IMG/VR virus record: IMGVR_UViG_3300042934_000822
Location: 16,909-80,908 of that record
Strand: one strand, 5' to 3'
Length of the DNA stretch: 64,000 bases
Source of the DNA: a virus
In this document: in pieces, positions 25,010-34,081 of the stretch
Layout: every line of letters starts with the position of its first letter
Position numbering within the stretch: position 1 is the stretch's first letter
Program-made: the position numbers and the translations under genes
Notes under the pieces: model-generated
What the model was told of the DNA's origin: nothing
Databases searched by the model: none
What the model saw: only the letters and a program-made list of their open reading frames with translations

Positions 25010-28000
25010 TCAGTACTTGATACAAGGGAGAAACGCGACGTTGTGTGGTCGGCCATCCGCCTCACCAGAGGGGTAAACGGTAATGACGTGGTTGTGCGCA
25101 CCAGAGGCGGAGGAAGTCCACGACTGATAGCCATCACCTACTTCATCGCCCATGACCGCGTTACCACCCGATGCCACACGGCCGGATTCGATACGTTCGC
25201 GAATAAGCGTTGTGGTGTGCGTGTGCGAACCATTAACTGCGGCGGTCGACCTGTGGGTGTGCTCGACGTTGGCGCTTTCCTGGGTCGAACCGAACACACG
25301 GTCGACGTCGAGTCCGCGCCCATCATCGAAGCCTCGGTCGAAACTGCCTCGAGAGTCCGGCAGGTTGAAGGTGGTCGAGCCATCCCCCGCGCCGAATCTC
25401 GTCCCGATCTTCTCGAACAGTGGCTTGTAGGCCGTTCGCGAGACAGCCGAACCATCACGCACCAGATACCCTGCCGGCGGCGTAGGAGTAGCGAAATGCG
25501 TGACCTCACCAACGCGATCGCCCAGCTGGCTTACACTGACAACCTCCTCGAGCTTGCCGCGATCAATGACCCAGTAATTGGTGCCGCTGCTGGCGATCTC
25601 CACCCACTCGTTGTACTGCAGGTTGAGAGTGCTGCCGGCAACCCCTGTTTCCTGTTGAATCGTGCCGCCTGAGTGGGTGATCTTCACCACGCCCGACGAC
25701 TGATTGCGGAAGGTGAAGACCAGGCCGTTCCCGATCGAACCGCTCGAAGGCAGTGTTGCCGTCGACCCTACCCCCGTCATGTTGATCCAGCGACCGGTAT
25801 CGTTGGCAGAGACCGAGTAGTTGCCGCTCGCCCCGATGCCGACCCCTGTGAAACGGCGGGTGTTGTAGTCGATCTCGCTTTGAACCCATCCGCTACTCGG
25901 CACCCGTGTCGAGCTATCACGCGCAGGTGGCGCGGCGACGTTAGCCCCTTCCGAGAACGAAAGCATGCCAGATACCAAGCTCACCGATAGCGGCCGCTTT
26001 GCGCTCCAAGCACCAAACGCATCGCCCAGGGCAGTGAGCAACAGATACAGCGTGGCGCCATCGTTGCGCCAGATCGTGCCGTACTTCTTGTTCGTGTCGA
26101 CCAACCGCAGACCATCCGTCGACGAGACGATCAGTTCCCCGTTGACCTGGGCATACGGGAAGTTGTTGGCGCCAAAGTTGAGGTTGGTACCGTCGTTGAC
26201 GATATCGGCCTGGTAGCCCTGCTCGATGTACTGCCCCACCCCACCGGAATTCTTGAGGCGCAGCGTGTAGTTGCCGCTTGTGCGGTTGAAAACAGTCCAC
26301 CGGTTCTGGCCCGTGGGCACAATGACGTCAATGTTGCCGGTCAAGGCGCCGGTGAACCATAAGACGCCGACATTCGCTTCGGCCTCGCTGAGGGTCACGG
26401 TCTTGTTGCCGGCGACGTTCTTGGTCGTGATGCCGTTGACGAAGGTGCCCACGCCCAGAGTCTGCAGCGCTGCAGCCTGGCTGTTGTCGTCCAGCAACGT
26501 CTGGGCGAACGAACTGACGCTGATCTCCGAAAAGATCTCCTTGAAGATGATCGGGTTGGCGCCAATCGACTGGTAGCCGATCCACATCCGGCCAGAGCCA
26601 TAGTCCGAGAAGATGCCGGTATAGCCGTCCTGCGCGTCACGTCGGCCCAGAATCTGCCACATGCCATAGGAGGGCGAGGTACCGGCCACGCTGACCGGGA
26701 TCGTTACGCCATTGGCCTTCGTGCCGTTGAGATCGATGAATCCGCTCCAGCCCGCTGGCTTGGACCAGTCCGATTCGCTCGTGAAAGCGACCTTCTGAGG
26801 GCGCAGAATGCCCAGGCCATAGTCACCGACCTTGAGCATCCGACCAGGCGTCGAGTCCAAATCGCCGTTGGTCTTGACCAGCGTGTCCGTGTCCCAGCAC
26901 ATGGACCACGGGGACCACTCACTGTTGTAGCGGGCCCGGTTCCACATCCGGCCATTGCTGAACTCCTGATACATCTGGGTCGTGATCCCGCTGGCGCCGT
27001 TCTGGACGAACAGCGTGCCGGCCTTGGCCAACGGGTAGTTGAGGTCCAAGCTGGCGTAGGCATTCAGCGCCTGTCCAAAAGAGCCCGAGGTGACGTAGTT
27101 GTTGAGGTTGCTGCCCGAGGGGATGGCATTGGCTGACCCCTTGATGCCCATGCCGACAGCCGTCAGCGCATCGACCACTTCGTCGGAGGTAGCCGACCTT
27201 TTCCACGGCTTCCAGCTGCTCGAGGCGCGGCCGCGGTACCAGGTGGCGTTGCCGTCGCGATCCATCAGGTATTGGCCCTGGGAAGCACCGTCCAAGACCA
27301 CATGGATGATGATCGGACTGTACATATCGCAGGTGGTGGCGCCGCTTGGCCAGGTACCTGGGGTCTTGCCACGCACGCCCATGTAGAAGCCCGAGGCAGG
27401 AATGTCGTCGACGCTGCGCCCTTCAAGCGAAATGGCGCCAGCACCCAGGCCGAAGTCCCCTACCTTGAGCATGCGGCCGGCGGTCGTATCGTCGCGCGAC
27501 GCAGTCTTCTCGAGGTTACCGCTGTGCCAGGACTCAACCCAGTCGCTCCAGCCGCTCGTCGACAGCGAACGGGTGAACACGCGCCCCCCGGACGTGGTGA
27601 AGAAGGTCTGAGCAGCCCCTGTGGCGTCGACGTTGGCGTGCACCAGCAGGCCGAAGGCCTTCACCGGCGTGTTCGCGGCTGTGCCCTGCAGGTAGTAGAA
27701 GCCGCTGGTGCTGATGGTGTTGGCGTTTCCAGATGGCTGGGCATTGCCGCCCAGGCCGAAGTCGCCCACCTGCAGCATGCGCCCTGGGGTGCTGTCGGTC
27801 CTGCTATCGGTCTTGATGAGCGTCGCCGAGTCCCAACTGAATGCCCAGGTGCTCCAGCTGCTGTTGTAACGCGCGCGGCTCCAGATCCGGCTGGTGTTGT
27901 ACTCCTGGTAGATCTGCGTGGTGATGGCGCCACCACCGGTCTGGACAAAGAGGGTGCCTGCCTTGAGCACGGGGTAGTTCAGGTCGAACGAGGTGTTGGC

Positions 28001-31000
28001 GTTCAACGACTGGCCGTAGGTGCCCGAGGTCAGCAGGGTGTTGAGGTCGACATTCGAACCCAGTGCCGTCGGTGAACTCGATACGTTGATCGAGCTGATG
28101 CCGAACCCTACGGACGCCAGAGCCGCTAACACGTCGTCGGACGTGGCCACACGGGCCCAGTTCTTCCATTTGCCTGAGGCCTGGCCACGGTAGTAGGTCG
28201 TGTTGGTATCACGATCCATCATGTACTGGCCCTGGGAGGCATCGCCCGCTTTGATATGGATGATCAAAGGGCTGTACACGTCGCAGGTGGTCGCGCCGCT
28301 CGGCCAGGTGCCCGGGGTGGTCGAGCGGGTGGCGGTATAGAACCCAGTGGCGCTCAGGTCATCGATGCTCTTGTCGACCAGATTGATGGTCGTCGTGCCC
28401 AGGCCAAAGTCACCAACCTTGAGCATGCGCCCGGCAGTCGTATCGTCCCGAGAAGTCGTTTTCTCCAGGTTGTCGCTGGTCCAGGACTGGGTCCAGTTGC
28501 CCCACTTGCCGCCTGTGTACCGGCGCTGCCAGTAGGCGCCACCCTGCAGCAGCTGCTGCTGAATGGTGTCCTTGTTCCAGGTGGAGACGATGAGCATGGC
28601 GCCATGGCCTGCACCTGCCGGCGTGTTGGTCGCCGGATCCTGCACGCGGTAGAACCCTGTCAGCACCGCCTCATTCACGTCGGTGATCACCGGTGCCAGC
28701 ACAGACGTGCCGGTGCCCAGGCCGAAGTCACCGGTGCGCAACATGCGGCCGCTGGTGCTGTCGAGCGAGTTCTCCGTCTTGATCAGGTTCCGGTCGGTCC
28801 AGGACTCGGTCCAGTCGGACCAGGCCGTATCAGCGGCCGTGCCGGTGTAGGTCCGGTTCCAGACGCGCGGCACGCCGTCCGTGGAATAGAACGTCTGCAT
28901 GACCCGCCCGAACGATCCGGCGAAGTTGTTGCGGCCGTTGACCACCAGCACACCATAGCTGGCAGGCTTTTTACCGGCAGTGTTGGCGCCGATCGCATAC
29001 CAGCCGTTGGCCAGGCTCTGGTCGTCAATGTTGGCCTCGTAGGCCATGGTCTTGGCGCCGAGCCCGAAGTCGCCCACCTTGACGATCTCGGTCCACGCAC
29101 TCCAGACGCCCGTCGCTCCAACCTTCTTGCGGATCCACAGGTCTGCGGTGGCAATGCCAGCTATCGAGGCGTACTGAACCACGCTGTTGTTGTATGCCTG
29201 GACCAGAAGCCAGACCGGAGTATTGGCGACCGGGCTGTTCTTGTAGGTGGTGTCGAGCCGGTAAAAGCCGGCAACGGTCGCGTCATTGGCGTCTGTTACC
29301 GACAGCTGCGCGCCCAGGCCGTAGTCACCTACGCGTACCAGCCGGCCGGCGGTGGTATCGGTCGTGCTCAGAGCCTTCTGAGCGTTCTGGCCGGTCCAGA
29401 CCTCGACCCAGTCAGACCACGACGACGTCGAGGCCTTGTAGGCCCGCTTCCACTCACGCGGGAAACCGGCGTCGGTCTCGATGAATGTCTGGGTGATACG
29501 TGCTGAGGCGCCTGTCTGGTTCTTGCGGCCAACGACCTGCAGGATGCCCCACGTATTCGGCTTGCTGCCCGTCGTCTGGCTGTTGACGGCATAGGTGCCG
29601 TTGGGGAGAGCCACATCATCCACGTTGTTGACGATGTTGTTGGTCGCCAGGTCGAGCGAGCCGGTACCGAAGTCGCCTACCTGCAGCATGCGGCCCAGGG
29701 TGCTATCGCTGTTGTTGGCAGTCTTGACCAGGTTGTTGCCGTTCCACAGCTCGACCCATGGCGTCCAGATCCTGGCCCCGGTGGTGCCGTTGCAAGCACG
29801 CTGGAACATGCGTGGCGAGCTTTGCGGCATGAAAATCTGCTGGACCCAGTTCTTGGCGTTGGCCATCACGATGACCTTGCCAGCACCCGTACCAGGCGGG
29901 ACGTTGGCGGCCTTGTTCGAGGCCATGTAGAAGCCAGTGGCGTTCAGGGCATCGAGGTCAGTTGTAACGTCGACAAGGTCAGTGGCGCCAAGGCCAAAGT
30001 CGCCTACACGCAAGACACGGCCGATCGTCGTGTCACTCTCCGACGTGGTCAACGTGGCCAGCGCGGCATCGCCCAGTTCCAGAGCCGTCCGAGCGCTCTC
30101 AGCGGTCTTGCCGATCACCAGCTGGTTGCCGTCGTGGAAAAGCTCCACCGAGGCCCATTCGTTCTTGAGCTTGCGGCGCAGCCACATGCGGTTGCTGACG
30201 TGGCTGGTTACCAGCTGCGACGCGGAATCTGTGGTGTCGCCCGTCAGGTGGACAACCTCGCCAGACTCACCGTTGGCCGGTCGGCCGACAGTCGAAGGCC
30301 CCCAGCCATAGCTGCCACTGGCGGTCAGCGTGTTGATGTTGGCGGTGGCGTTCAGCACCGTGGCGCCGGCGCCGAACGAACCAGGAATCAGGAGGGTGCC
30401 CGGCGTGGTGTCGTACAGCGAGGCCTGGATGCGGGCGCTGATGCCCTCGTGCAGGCGCAACGGACTCACCCAGCGATCCGCCGCGGTGGTGTTCTTGTCT
30501 TTCACCTGAGCTGCGGTGGAGGCGAAGTCCTGGTACTCGCGCTTGGTGTAGGTATCAGCCACCGCGAAGGTGCTGAGCGCCACGATGGTGACTACCGTCC
30601 CGACGACGATGCCGGCGGCGCTGGCGGCGGTCAGGGTCACGTTCTGCCCATCAGCTGCGGTAAAGCCGTTCTGGGGCAGTTTGCTCCCGCCAACGAACAC
30701 CATCACGCTACCCGGCGTGTACACGCCTTTGAAGGCGGTCTGCTTGGCCGTCGTCGCGGCCGTCGGGTACTCGATGTAGAACTGGCCACCGCCCACGCCG
30801 CCGTTGAGCTGGAAGCGCGTGCCGTCGTAGATCACGTCGTAGACGGAGTCAGCCTTGAGGTCGCTGGGGATCAGGGCGTTGCCGCCACTCTTGACCACCT
30901 GCTTGACGCCCAGGCCGTTGATGTTGATCGTCACGGCGCCTGTGTTGCCGTAGGAGGCCTTGAACCGGAACTGCTGCCCCGGGCGGTAGGCATTCAGGAC

Positions 31001-31597
31001 GATCTCACTGGACATGGTCAGCAAGATGGCATTGGCTGAGCCACCAACGGTTTCAGCCCACAGGTCGGCCTGGGCGTCTGGGAACAGGGAGTGCTTGACG
31101 TAGTCGGGGTGGGCGTTGGATGCCCCTTCATGGGCCGCGAGTGCCGCCAGGGCCTCGCTTTCCTTGGGATCGATCTGGACGGTGATGGTGGCGGCCGGTA
31201 CCGAGGACAGCACCAGGTCGTTGAAGTGAACGGCAGCAACGCCATCGGTCTTGACGAAGGCCGGCTTGCCGGCGGCCGTCGACCACACGAACACCAAGAT
31301 GTTGTTGGACCAGTAACCGATCTCGGTGATGGGGATGCCGTTCTCGCCACCGCCGATATTCTCGCGCCAGGCGGCCAGCATGCGCAGCTGGGTAGGCGTG
31401 GGCCGAGTGCCGCCCGCCAACGTTACCTTGGCGCTCACAGGCGTCTTGAGCGCCACCTCTTTGCCGGTTGGGGCGTACTTGCCGGTACCGAACGATACGT
31501 GCGTCAGGTTCAGCGATACGCCTTGATTCGAGCTGGAAAGAGCCAGCTCCTGCCCCGCTGCTGTGAGCGTGGGATTTACGATTACCGGATCAGCCAT
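25010..31597 (-). CDS. Giant repetitive tail fibre (2195 residues)
   Basis: The N-terminus (MADPVIVNPTLTAAGQELAL to about residue 190) matches the baseplate-attachment domain of P2-type fibres. About a dozen repeats of roughly 100-130 residues follow, each containing GRMLKVGDFGLG or a close variant plus a knob-like part (SGFY... and W..W.ESW), as in pyocin_knob fibres. Near the C-terminus is a collar domain (PPAGYLVRDGSAVSR, FGAGDGSTTFNLPDSRG, HTHRS) followed by a Gly/His-rich tip. It should bind the host surface. The length is far above the usual 500-1000 residues, through repeat expansion. It has its own late promoter. Confidence 0.88.
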   Translation of the reverse strand: MADPVIVNPTLTAAGQELALSSSNQGVSLNLTHVSFGTGKYAPTGKEVALKTPVSAKVTLAGGTRPTPTQLRMLAAWRENIGGGENGIPITEIGYWSNNILVFVWSTAAGKPAFVKTDGVAAVHFNDLVLSSVPAATITVQIDPKESEALAALAAHEGASNAHPDYVKHSLFPDAQADLWAETVGGSANAILLTMSSEIVLNAYRPGQQFRFKASYGNTGAVTININGLGVKQVVKSGGNALIPSDLKADSVYDVIYDGTRFQLNGGVGGGQFYIEYPTAATTAKQTAFKGVYTPGSVMVFVGGSKLPQNGFTAADGQNVTLTAASAAGIVVGTVVTIVALSTFAVADTYTKREYQDFASTAAQVKDKNTTAADRWVSPLRLHEGISARIQASLYDTTPGTLLIPGSFGAGATVLNATANINTLTASGSYGWGPSTVGRPANGESGEVVHLTGDTTDSASQLVTSHVSNRMWLRRKLKNEWASVELFHDGNQLVIGKTAESARTALELGDAALATLTTSESDTTIGRVLRVGDFGLGATDLVDVTTDLDALNATGFYMASNKAANVPPGTGAGKVIVMANAKNWVQQIFMPQSSPRMFQRACNGTTGARIWTPWVELWNGNNLVKTANNSDSTLGRMLQVGDFGTGSLDLATNNIVNNVDDVALPNGTYAVNSQTTGSKPNTWGILQVVGRKNQTGASARITQTFIETDAGFPREWKRAYKASTSSWSDWVEVWTGQNAQKALSTTDTTAGRLVRVGDYGLGAQLSVTDANDATVAGFYRLDTTYKNSPVANTPVWLLVQAYNNSVVQYASIAGIATADLWIRKKVGATGVWSAWTEIVKVGDFGLGAKTMAYEANIDDQSLANGWYAIGANTAGKKPASYGVLVVNGRNNFAGSFGRVMQTFYSTDGVPRVWNRTYTGTAADTAWSDWTESWTDRNLIKTENSLDSTSGRMLRTGDFGLGTGTSVLAPVITDVNEAVLTGFYRVQDPATNTPAGAGHGAMLIVSTWNKDTIQQQLLQGGAYWQRRYTGGKWGNWTQSWTSDNLEKTTSRDDTTAGRMLKVGDFGLGTTTINLVDKSIDDLSATGFYTATRSTTPGTWPSGATTCDVYSPLIIHIKAGDASQGQYMMDRDTNTTYYRGQASGKWKNWARVATSDDVLAALASVGFGISSINVSSSPTALGSNVDLNTLLTSGTYGQSLNANTSFDLNYPVLKAGTLFVQTGGGAITTQIYQEYNTSRIWSRARYNSSWSTWAFSWDSATLIKTDSRTDSTPGRMLQVGDFGLGGNAQPSGNANTISTSGFYYLQGTAANTPVKAFGLLVHANVDATGAAQTFFTTSGGRVFTRSLSTSGWSDWVESWHSGNLEKTASRDDTTAGRMLKVGDFGLGAGAISLEGRSVDDIPASGFYMGVRGKTPGTWPSGATTCDMYSPIIIHVVLDGASQGQYLMDRDGNATWYRGRASSSWKPWKRSATSDEVVDALTAVGMGIKGSANAIPSGSNLNNYVTSGSFGQALNAYASLDLNYPLAKAGTLFVQNGASGITTQMYQEFSNGRMWNRARYNSEWSPWSMCWDTDTLVKTNGDLDSTPGRMLKVGDYGLGILRPQKVAFTSESDWSKPAGWSGFIDLNGTKANGVTIPVSVAGTSPSYGMWQILGRRDAQDGYTGIFSDYGSGRMWIGYQSIGANPIIFKEIFSEISVSSFAQTLLDDNSQAAALQTLGVGTFVNGITTKNVAGNKTVTLSEAEANVGVLWFTGALTGNIDVIVPTGQNRWTVFNRTSGNYTLRLKNSGGVGQYIEQGYQADIVNDGTNLNFGANNFPYAQVNGELIVSSTDGLRLVDTNKKYGTIWRNDGATLYLLLTALGDAFGAWSAKRPLSVSLVSGMLSFSEGANVAAPPARDSSTRVPSSGWVQSEIDYNTRRFTGVGIGASGNYSVSANDTGRWINMTGVGSTATLPSSGSIGNGLVFTFRNQSSGVVKITHSGGTIQQETGVAGSTLNLQYNEWVEIASSGTNYWVIDRGKLEEVVSVSQLGDRVGEVTHFATPTPPAGYLVRDGSAVSRTAYKPLFEKIGTRFGAGDGSTTFNLPDSRGSFDRGFDDGRGLDVDRVFGSTQESANVEHTHRSTAAVNGSHTHTTTLIRERIESGRVASGGNAVMGDEVGDGYQSWTSSASGAHNHVITVYPSGEADGRPHNVAFLPCIKY

Positions 31598-31625
31598 GGT
31601 GCCCCCAATTTGTAGATTGGGGGAA

Positions 31626-31668
31626 ATGCTACGGACCGAAAAACGCCCTATTTCCGGGCACTTTGCGC
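31626..31668 (-). promoter_or_regulatory. Putative late promoter of the fibre operon
   Basis: Minus strand: GCGCAAA, 4 bp, CCGGAAATAGG, GCGTTTTTCGGTCCG (15 bp), TAGCAT. Parts and spacing equal those of the capsid and portal elements. It lies 29 bp before the fibre start and drives fibre, chaperone, baseplate and spike genes down to 21652. Confidence 0.65.
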
Positions 31669-31672
31669 CGTT

Positions 31673-32284
31673 TTAGCGTCCTGGGCGGATGGTGGTCGAG
31701 AGTCTGGCCACGGTGACCGAACGCCCCGGTAGCGCAACGCTGTAACCCAGCGTGATGGTCTTGGCGATGCGAAGCTCGAGGACGAACTTGGCTGCTACGG
31801 CCGTGCGGCTGGCGCGCAGGATTCGTTCCGGCACGATGGGCGTCTCGATATCCACACGCAGCCGACTGGTCAGGTAGTAGTCATCGAGCTTGCCGCCGAT
31901 ATCGGCGATCTCGCCCTGGCTCAGGCAATCGGTGGGGTATTTGCCGTCCTTGTGGCACCACAGCTGCGTGATGGTATAGACCGGACCGAACAGGGTGCTG
32001 AGGTACGCGCCCAGGAACGCGGTACCGCGCTGAGGGTTGTTGTAGCGCCAGGCATGGAACAGGTAGCGGATCTGGTCCACCGTCGTCGTGCGCAGCACCG
32101 CCAGCCCGTCGTTGGAGACGTACCGCTCGATGATGCCGATCGAACCCAGGTGCGGCATGCCGTAGAGCGCCAGCTCGTTCACGCTGGGGGCCACGCGCTC
32201 GCGATACAGCTGCAGGAACAGGGCTTTGAACTCAGCTTCGACGTCGTCAGCAACGGCGCTGCGCTGCAGCGGGATCAGCTCCAT
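31673..32284 (-). CDS. Baseplate protein downstream of baseplate J (possible gpI-like)
   Basis: The 203-residue protein begins MELIPLQRSAVADD and contains the stretch TTTVDQIRYLFHAWRYNNPQRGTAFLGAYLSTLFGP, which resembles the region of P2 gpI-type baseplate proteins that follows gpJ. The gene overlaps baseplate J by 1 bp and ends just upstream of the fibre promoter, the usual order J-I-fibre. I am confident of the tail role and less so of the exact family. Confidence 0.6.
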   Translation of the reverse strand: MELIPLQRSAVADDVEAEFKALFLQLYRERVAPSVNELALYGMPHLGSIGIIERYVSNDGLAVLRTTTVDQIRYLFHAWRYNNPQRGTAFLGAYLSTLFGPVYTITQLWCHKDGKYPTDCLSQGEIADIGGKLDDYYLTSRLRVDIETPIVPERILRASRTAVAAKFVLELRIAKTITLGYSVALPGRSVTVARLSTTIRPGR

Positions 32285-33687
32285 TACTCGGCCTCCTCCG
32301 TGACTACCTGCAGGCTGGCTTCGGTGATGTACCGGTGGTGCTCAGGCAGTACCTTGGGGATTTGGTTGGTGATGGAGTTGATCACCAGGTTGCCGAGCCG
32401 TGGGTTGAGCGCCTCCACCTTGTCCCGCAGCAGGTCGTAAATGTCCTTCTCCAGCATCCTGGCCTCGCCGCGCTGGGACCACGCGGACTTTTTGCCGTAT
32501 TTGTCGAGCATCAGCGTACGAACCTGCTCTTTCACGGCCGCGCCGTCGTACACCGAGGTGATGTACAGCGTGAGCTTGACCGACACGATCGAGGGGACGA
32601 CGTCACGCCGCCGGTAGCGCAGGCTGCTGTCGGCACGGCGGATGATCTCCTCGATGCGTTTGTGCAGGGTGTCGTCGTCCCCGCTGCCCTTGGTCGCTGC
32701 CACGAAAATGGAGTTGATGTTGGCGTAGCTGGGTCCGCGCGCCTCCTCCTCACGGGCTTCATTCCACACGCTGAGGAACATCACCGGAGCCACCTTCTTG
32801 CGTACCAGGAAGTCGAAGTTGGACTGGAAAACGGCGTTCTCGCCGTAGATGGCCGGGTACGAACCGATCTCGCGCATGGTGTTGATATCCATAGGGTCCG
32901 CACCCGGCTGGCTGACCTTGGCCAGCTCCATGACCATCTGCGACTCCAGGTTGCCCACGTTGGCGCCAGCGTAGCGGAAGGCAAACTTCATGCCCTGGGA
33001 CAGGACGAGTTCGCCCTCGGTGTCCTCGACCCGAATCTTGATGCTCTCGCCAATAGCTGGCTGGTAGCCCGATAGGTTCTGGATGCCGAACTGCACGCTG
33101 ATCACGCTGCTGGCGTCGCACTTGATGTTGAACACCTTGTCGCCGGCCAGCGTGTTGGCAAAGTCGTTGGACAGTTCGAAGTCGGTCACCGCCACGCTGG
33201 TGATATGGCCAACCTCGGCCGCCGGGATCTCCACGCTGTAGAACGGCATCGACTTGCTCACAGAGTGCGCCAGCGTGCGGGTTTTGACCTGCTTGGCGAT
33301 CATGGTGCCGACCTGGCCAGCCAGCAGCGTGACGCCGCCGGTGACGATCCAATAGCGCCCCTGTTGGTCGATCAGCTCACGGCCGGCAATGACCCGCATC
33401 GTCGTGTTGGACCCATTGGTCACGGTGATGGTGGCGATCGTTGGCGTGGCAAAAGGAAGGATGCCCTTCACAGCGCCATCGGCGCGCACGGTGACGTCCC
33501 GGGCTTTGGTGAAGGGCTCGGCACCGGTCACGTCGACCTGCGTGCTCAGCATGGCCAACATCGCGGCATCCGACCCGATCATTTGCATGATCATGGGGTC
33601 GCCGATCGCATAGCGAGCCGCGATCGTTGGGTAGTCCGCAATGGCGTTTACCGCCGCCTGGATGAACTGGTCTTTAGTAACTGCCAC
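32284..33687 (-). CDS. Baseplate wedge protein (gpJ / Mu gp47 type)
   Basis: The 467-residue protein starts MAVTKDQFIQAAVNAIADYPTIAARYAIGDP and has the J-like core: RDVTVRADGAVKGILPFATPTIATITVTNG, VIAGRELIDQQGRYWIVTGGVTLLAG, and a C-terminal part with conserved RRRDVVPSIVSVKLTLYITSV. This protein forms the wedge that holds the fibres and transmits the contraction signal. Overlaps on both sides (14 bp and 1 bp) show a tightly coupled operon. Confidence 0.78.
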   Translation of the reverse strand: MAVTKDQFIQAAVNAIADYPTIAARYAIGDPMIMQMIGSDAAMLAMLSTQVDVTGAEPFTKARDVTVRADGAVKGILPFATPTIATITVTNGSNTTMRVIAGRELIDQQGRYWIVTGGVTLLAGQVGTMIAKQVKTRTLAHSVSKSMPFYSVEIPAAEVGHITSVAVTDFELSNDFANTLAGDKVFNIKCDASSVISVQFGIQNLSGYQPAIGESIKIRVEDTEGELVLSQGMKFAFRYAGANVGNLESQMVMELAKVSQPGADPMDINTMREIGSYPAIYGENAVFQSNFDFLVRKKVAPVMFLSVWNEAREEEARGPSYANINSIFVAATKGSGDDDTLHKRIEEIIRRADSSLRYRRRDVVPSIVSVKLTLYITSVYDGAAVKEQVRTLMLDKYGKKSAWSQRGEARMLEKDIYDLLRDKVEALNPRLGNLVINSITNQIPKVLPEHHRYITEASLQVVTEEAE

Positions 33688-34006
33688 GGTCGACCTCTCC
33701 TACGAGGGAATCAACGCTGATAGAGCTGCCGTTGATGTTGATGAACAGGTTTCGTTGGTCGATGCCGTCGTCGGTGGCTTCCAGGCTGATCGTGCCGGGC
33801 GGCAAGGCCGCCAGAACGGGAATGTCGACCTTCATCTTGGCCAGGAAGGCGTCGGCGATCGGCGAACTGAGCGGCTTTTGCAGCCAATCATCGAGCGGCG
33901 CGCCGTAGGGGGACCCCAGGTAACTTTTGGGCTTCGTCCGCAGCCAGTGGGCGATCATTCGAAACAGCAGGTCCACGTTGAAAACATCATTTGCCATGTC
34001 AGTCAT
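33674..34006 (-). CDS. Small baseplate protein
   Basis: The ATG at 34006 (MTDMANDVFNVD) gives 110 residues; an upstream start would add a Trp-rich segment without a ribosome site. It includes DLLFRMIAHWLRTKPKSYLGSPYG and ends with a beta-rich stretch (NLFININGSSISVD). The place just before baseplate J is where gpW/gp25-like or gp46-like proteins lie, which fits the size. I do not see the lysozyme-fold signature of gp25, so the family is left open. Confidence 0.6.
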   Translation of the reverse strand: MTDMANDVFNVDLLFRMIAHWLRTKPKSYLGSPYGAPLDDWLQKPLSSPIADAFLAKMKVDIPVLAALPPGTISLEATDDGIDQRNLFININGSSISVDSLVGEVDRGSY

Positions 34007-34081
34007 AGGCCACCAGAAACGGTTTGTTGACTGAAATGGTGCCAAAGAAAAACCGCCACATTGCGTGGCGGTTTGCGTGAC

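Noticed and set aside
32284-33687. MLDK in the baseplate J protein as a protease site
   Set aside because: The residue after Asp is Lys and the protein is a tail component not expected in the prohead.
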